Position numbers and translations under genes: made by a program
The notes under the pieces: model-generated
Database searches by the model: none
What the model was told of the DNA's origin: nothing
The model's input: the letters and a program-made list of their open reading frames with translations, nothing else
In this document: positions 62,517 through 64,000 of the stretch, in pieces
How the letters are laid out: every line of letters starts with the position of its first letter
Numbering within the stretch: position 1 is the stretch's first letter
Assembly: GCA_900319865.1 (NCBI GenBank)
Contig: ONQD01000005.1
Location: 1-64,000 of the forward strand
DNA length: 64,000 nt
From: an uncultured Bacteroidales bacterium
Lineage (GTDB): Bacteria > Bacteroidota > Bacteroidia > Bacteroidales > P3
Direction: 5' to 3'

Positions 62517-64000
62517 TCAGAAGTTATAGAAATAGTCATTAACCTTATCCATATAGTATCGCGAAAGGGTAGGGGGCACCGTTCTGAAAAGCTCCATATT
62601 CTTTTCCTTAAGGCGTTGATACTGCTCTATTTCACTCTGTGTTTGTTGACGTGCTTTATCGTTTCCTTCATGGCTTTCGCGGCGTTCCTCCTTCTCTCGT
62701 TGCATCTCCGCTTTCTCATGTTCCAGAAGGCGAGTCATAATCTGATTCTGACGGTTGATGGTCTGTTGTGTAATAACCTTATTAACCAAATCATTTTCAG
62801 TCTGTTCCATCTGTTTCATCATCTGCTCTATCTCTTTGGCCAACTTTGCATTACCTGCATTCTCCTGCTTCATTTCCTGGCCGTATTGCTGCATCATGCG
62901 GCGAATCATCTCCTGTTGGGCCGCCATACGGGCAAACTCCTCACTTAGCTGCATACTGCCCTTGTCTCCGATTTTTTTACGACCGTTTTTATCGGGTTTC
63001 TTTCCTTGTTTATCCAATTGTTTCTTAAGGGCTTCCATCTGTTTGTTCAGCTCTTGTTGCATCTGTCGCATCGACTTGGGCGAAGGTTTGCTGTTGCCCG
63101 GTTTGCTACAATTGCCCTGCTTCTTTTGGCTTGTATTTTTGCAACTTCCGTTGCTTTTACGTTGCTGGTTTTGACGCATCTGTTCGTTCATCTTGTCGAG
63201 CGATTCGGCCATCACGAGGGCAAGATTATTGAACGAAGTCATCGTATATTGCATTGAATTTGATGCCTGTACGTTTTTATATGTGCCATAGAACGACTGG
63301 TTCATATCCAGCAGGCCTGACAAAGAGCGGGTAATATTACTGTTCACATCAGCCACATTTTTGCCTATCACCGATGCCACAGCTACCTGTCGTTTGGCTA
63401 TTGCCCTCAGCGAGTCCTCCACTGTACGGAAATCATCCTTTACCTTATTCTGACCAACTATAAGAGACTGATATTTCGGGTCTTGAATATAAGTATTCTT
63501 CACCTTGTCTATCAACGACTCCTGATTAAACGAGAGCATAACCAGGTTCTTCAACAACTGACGCACCATCTCGGCATCCTCGGCCAAATCCTGTTGCTCT
63601 ACATCCTGCTGCGATTCAGCCAACTGCTCCGACAGTTGCTCCAATTGTTCCGCAGCCTCTTTCTGGTGTTTCGAAGCACCCTTCCCATTATTCTTATTCA
63701 ACTTGTCTTCAGCATTTTGCTGATTCTGTTCAATCTTTTTCAACTGGTTGTCGTCTACCTTGAAATCTATATTCTGGTCAATCTTTTTATAGTCCTGTTG
63801 AATCTGTTTAATATCCTTTTCCAACTGTTCAAACTCCGATGACAATTCCTGTTGTTTTTTCAGCAATTCCTCTTTCTTGTCCTTCGACTTCGATTGCTCT
63901 GTCTTGTCGGCCAGTTCTCTCTGTTTTTCAGCCAATTGCTCGGTTTTATGTATAGCATCCTCAACTTTCTTCTCCAGCTCGAGACGTTTCATCAATTCAA
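62517..64000 (-). CDS. DUF4175-family protein, C-terminal part (5' end outside window)
   Basis: The frame is open to the right edge, so the true start lies beyond 64000; at least 494 codons are visible. It is very rich in Gln, Lys and Glu, with long coiled coils (about the first 150 visible residues) and repeated QQELNKQMEALKKQLDKQ-type segments. A basic low-complexity linker (KKQGNCSKPGNSKPSPKS) precedes the final RTVPPTLSRYYMDKVNDYFY. This matches the C-terminus of DUF4175 proteins, whose N-terminus normally has membrane segments. Envelope-associated, function unknown. Confidence 0.75.
   Translation of the reverse strand, partial: ELMKRLELEKKVEDAIHKTEQLAEKQRELADKTEQSKSKDKKEELLKKQQELSSEFEQLEKDIKQIQQDYKKIDQNIDFKVDDNQLKKIEQNQQNAEDKLNKNNGKGASKHQKEAAEQLEQLSEQLAESQQDVEQQDLAEDAEMVRQLLKNLVMLSFNQESLIDKVKNTYIQDPKYQSLIVGQNKVKDDFRTVEDSLRAIAKRQVAVASVIGKNVADVNSNITRSLSGLLDMNQSFYGTYKNVQASNSMQYTMTSFNNLALVMAESLDKMNEQMRQNQQRKSNGSCKNTSQKKQGNCSKPGNSKPSPKSMRQMQQELNKQMEALKKQLDKQGKKPDKNGRKKIGDKGSMQLSEEFARMAAQQEMIRRMMQQYGQEMKQENAGNAKLAKEIEQMMKQMEQTENDLVNKVITQQTINRQNQIMTRLLEHEKAEMQREKEERRESHEGNDKARQQTQSEIEQYQRLKEKNMELFRTVPPTLSRYYMDKVNDYFYNF

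Overview
The window comes from a member of the Bacteroidota, almost certainly order Bacteroidales. The evidence is Bacteroidota-type promoters (TTG, 19-20 bases, TAnnTTTG), secreted proteins ending in type IX secretion (T9SS) C-terminal domains (a BspA-like repeat protein, a gingipain-like C25 protease and two giant CHU_C-type adhesins), and Bacteroidota families such as DUF4419, DUF4424, DUF4837, DUF5606, DUF6089, DUF3791 and DUF4175. No rRNA and no CRISPR array were seen. The only RNA genes recognised are two identical tRNA-Lys copies.

Region by region. 1-5.9 kb: a BspA-like surface protein, then 3-aminobutyryl-CoA ammonia lyase (kal) with its own promoter and terminator, a dicarboxylate/amino-acid:cation symporter, and a helix-hairpin-helix protein. 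6-14.4 kb: an accessory region with a DUF3791-DUF3990-DUF3791 cassette, a TPR protein, two diverged copies of a PIN toxin/antitoxin pair (one toxin truncated), a thioredoxin-like lipoprotein whose start codon appears lost, a DUF3791 pair lacking DUF3990, an FRG-domain gene behind palindromic operator-like sites, and a DUF4143 ATPase. 14.7-23.6 kb: the C25 protease, a DUF4419 lipoprotein, a DUF4424/YARHG protein, and a BRO-N protein directly after comM. 23.6-39.8 kb: mostly housekeeping genes. These are outer-membrane biogenesis (two OmpH/Skp chaperones, BamA, UppS, DUF6089, DUF4837), an SDR enzyme, MetG, DUF5606, a BadF-type kinase, PyrD/PyrK, RecR and a NagZ-like GH3 enzyme.

40.2-45.4 kb is the most unusual stretch. 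A single-domain Y1 (HUH) transposase sits inside two arrays of palindromic REP-like repeats, with an 86-bp period on one side and an 82-bp inverted period on the other. Single copies of the same repeat lie at 3.3 kb and 8.4 kb. Next comes a decayed restriction-modification locus (a restriction-enzyme tail, a DUF3883-like nuclease and half of a C5 cytosine methyltransferase), a solitary DUF3791 gene and a Cas6-like N-terminal fragment. 45.4-64 kb: an MntP-like membrane protein, KsgA, two paralogous adhesins that differ by two whole four-module super-repeats, a TPR protein, tandem tRNA-Lys genes, WbqC, MnmG, YbeY, an RsbW-like ATPase-fold protein, and the C-terminal part of a DUF4175 protein running off the right edge.
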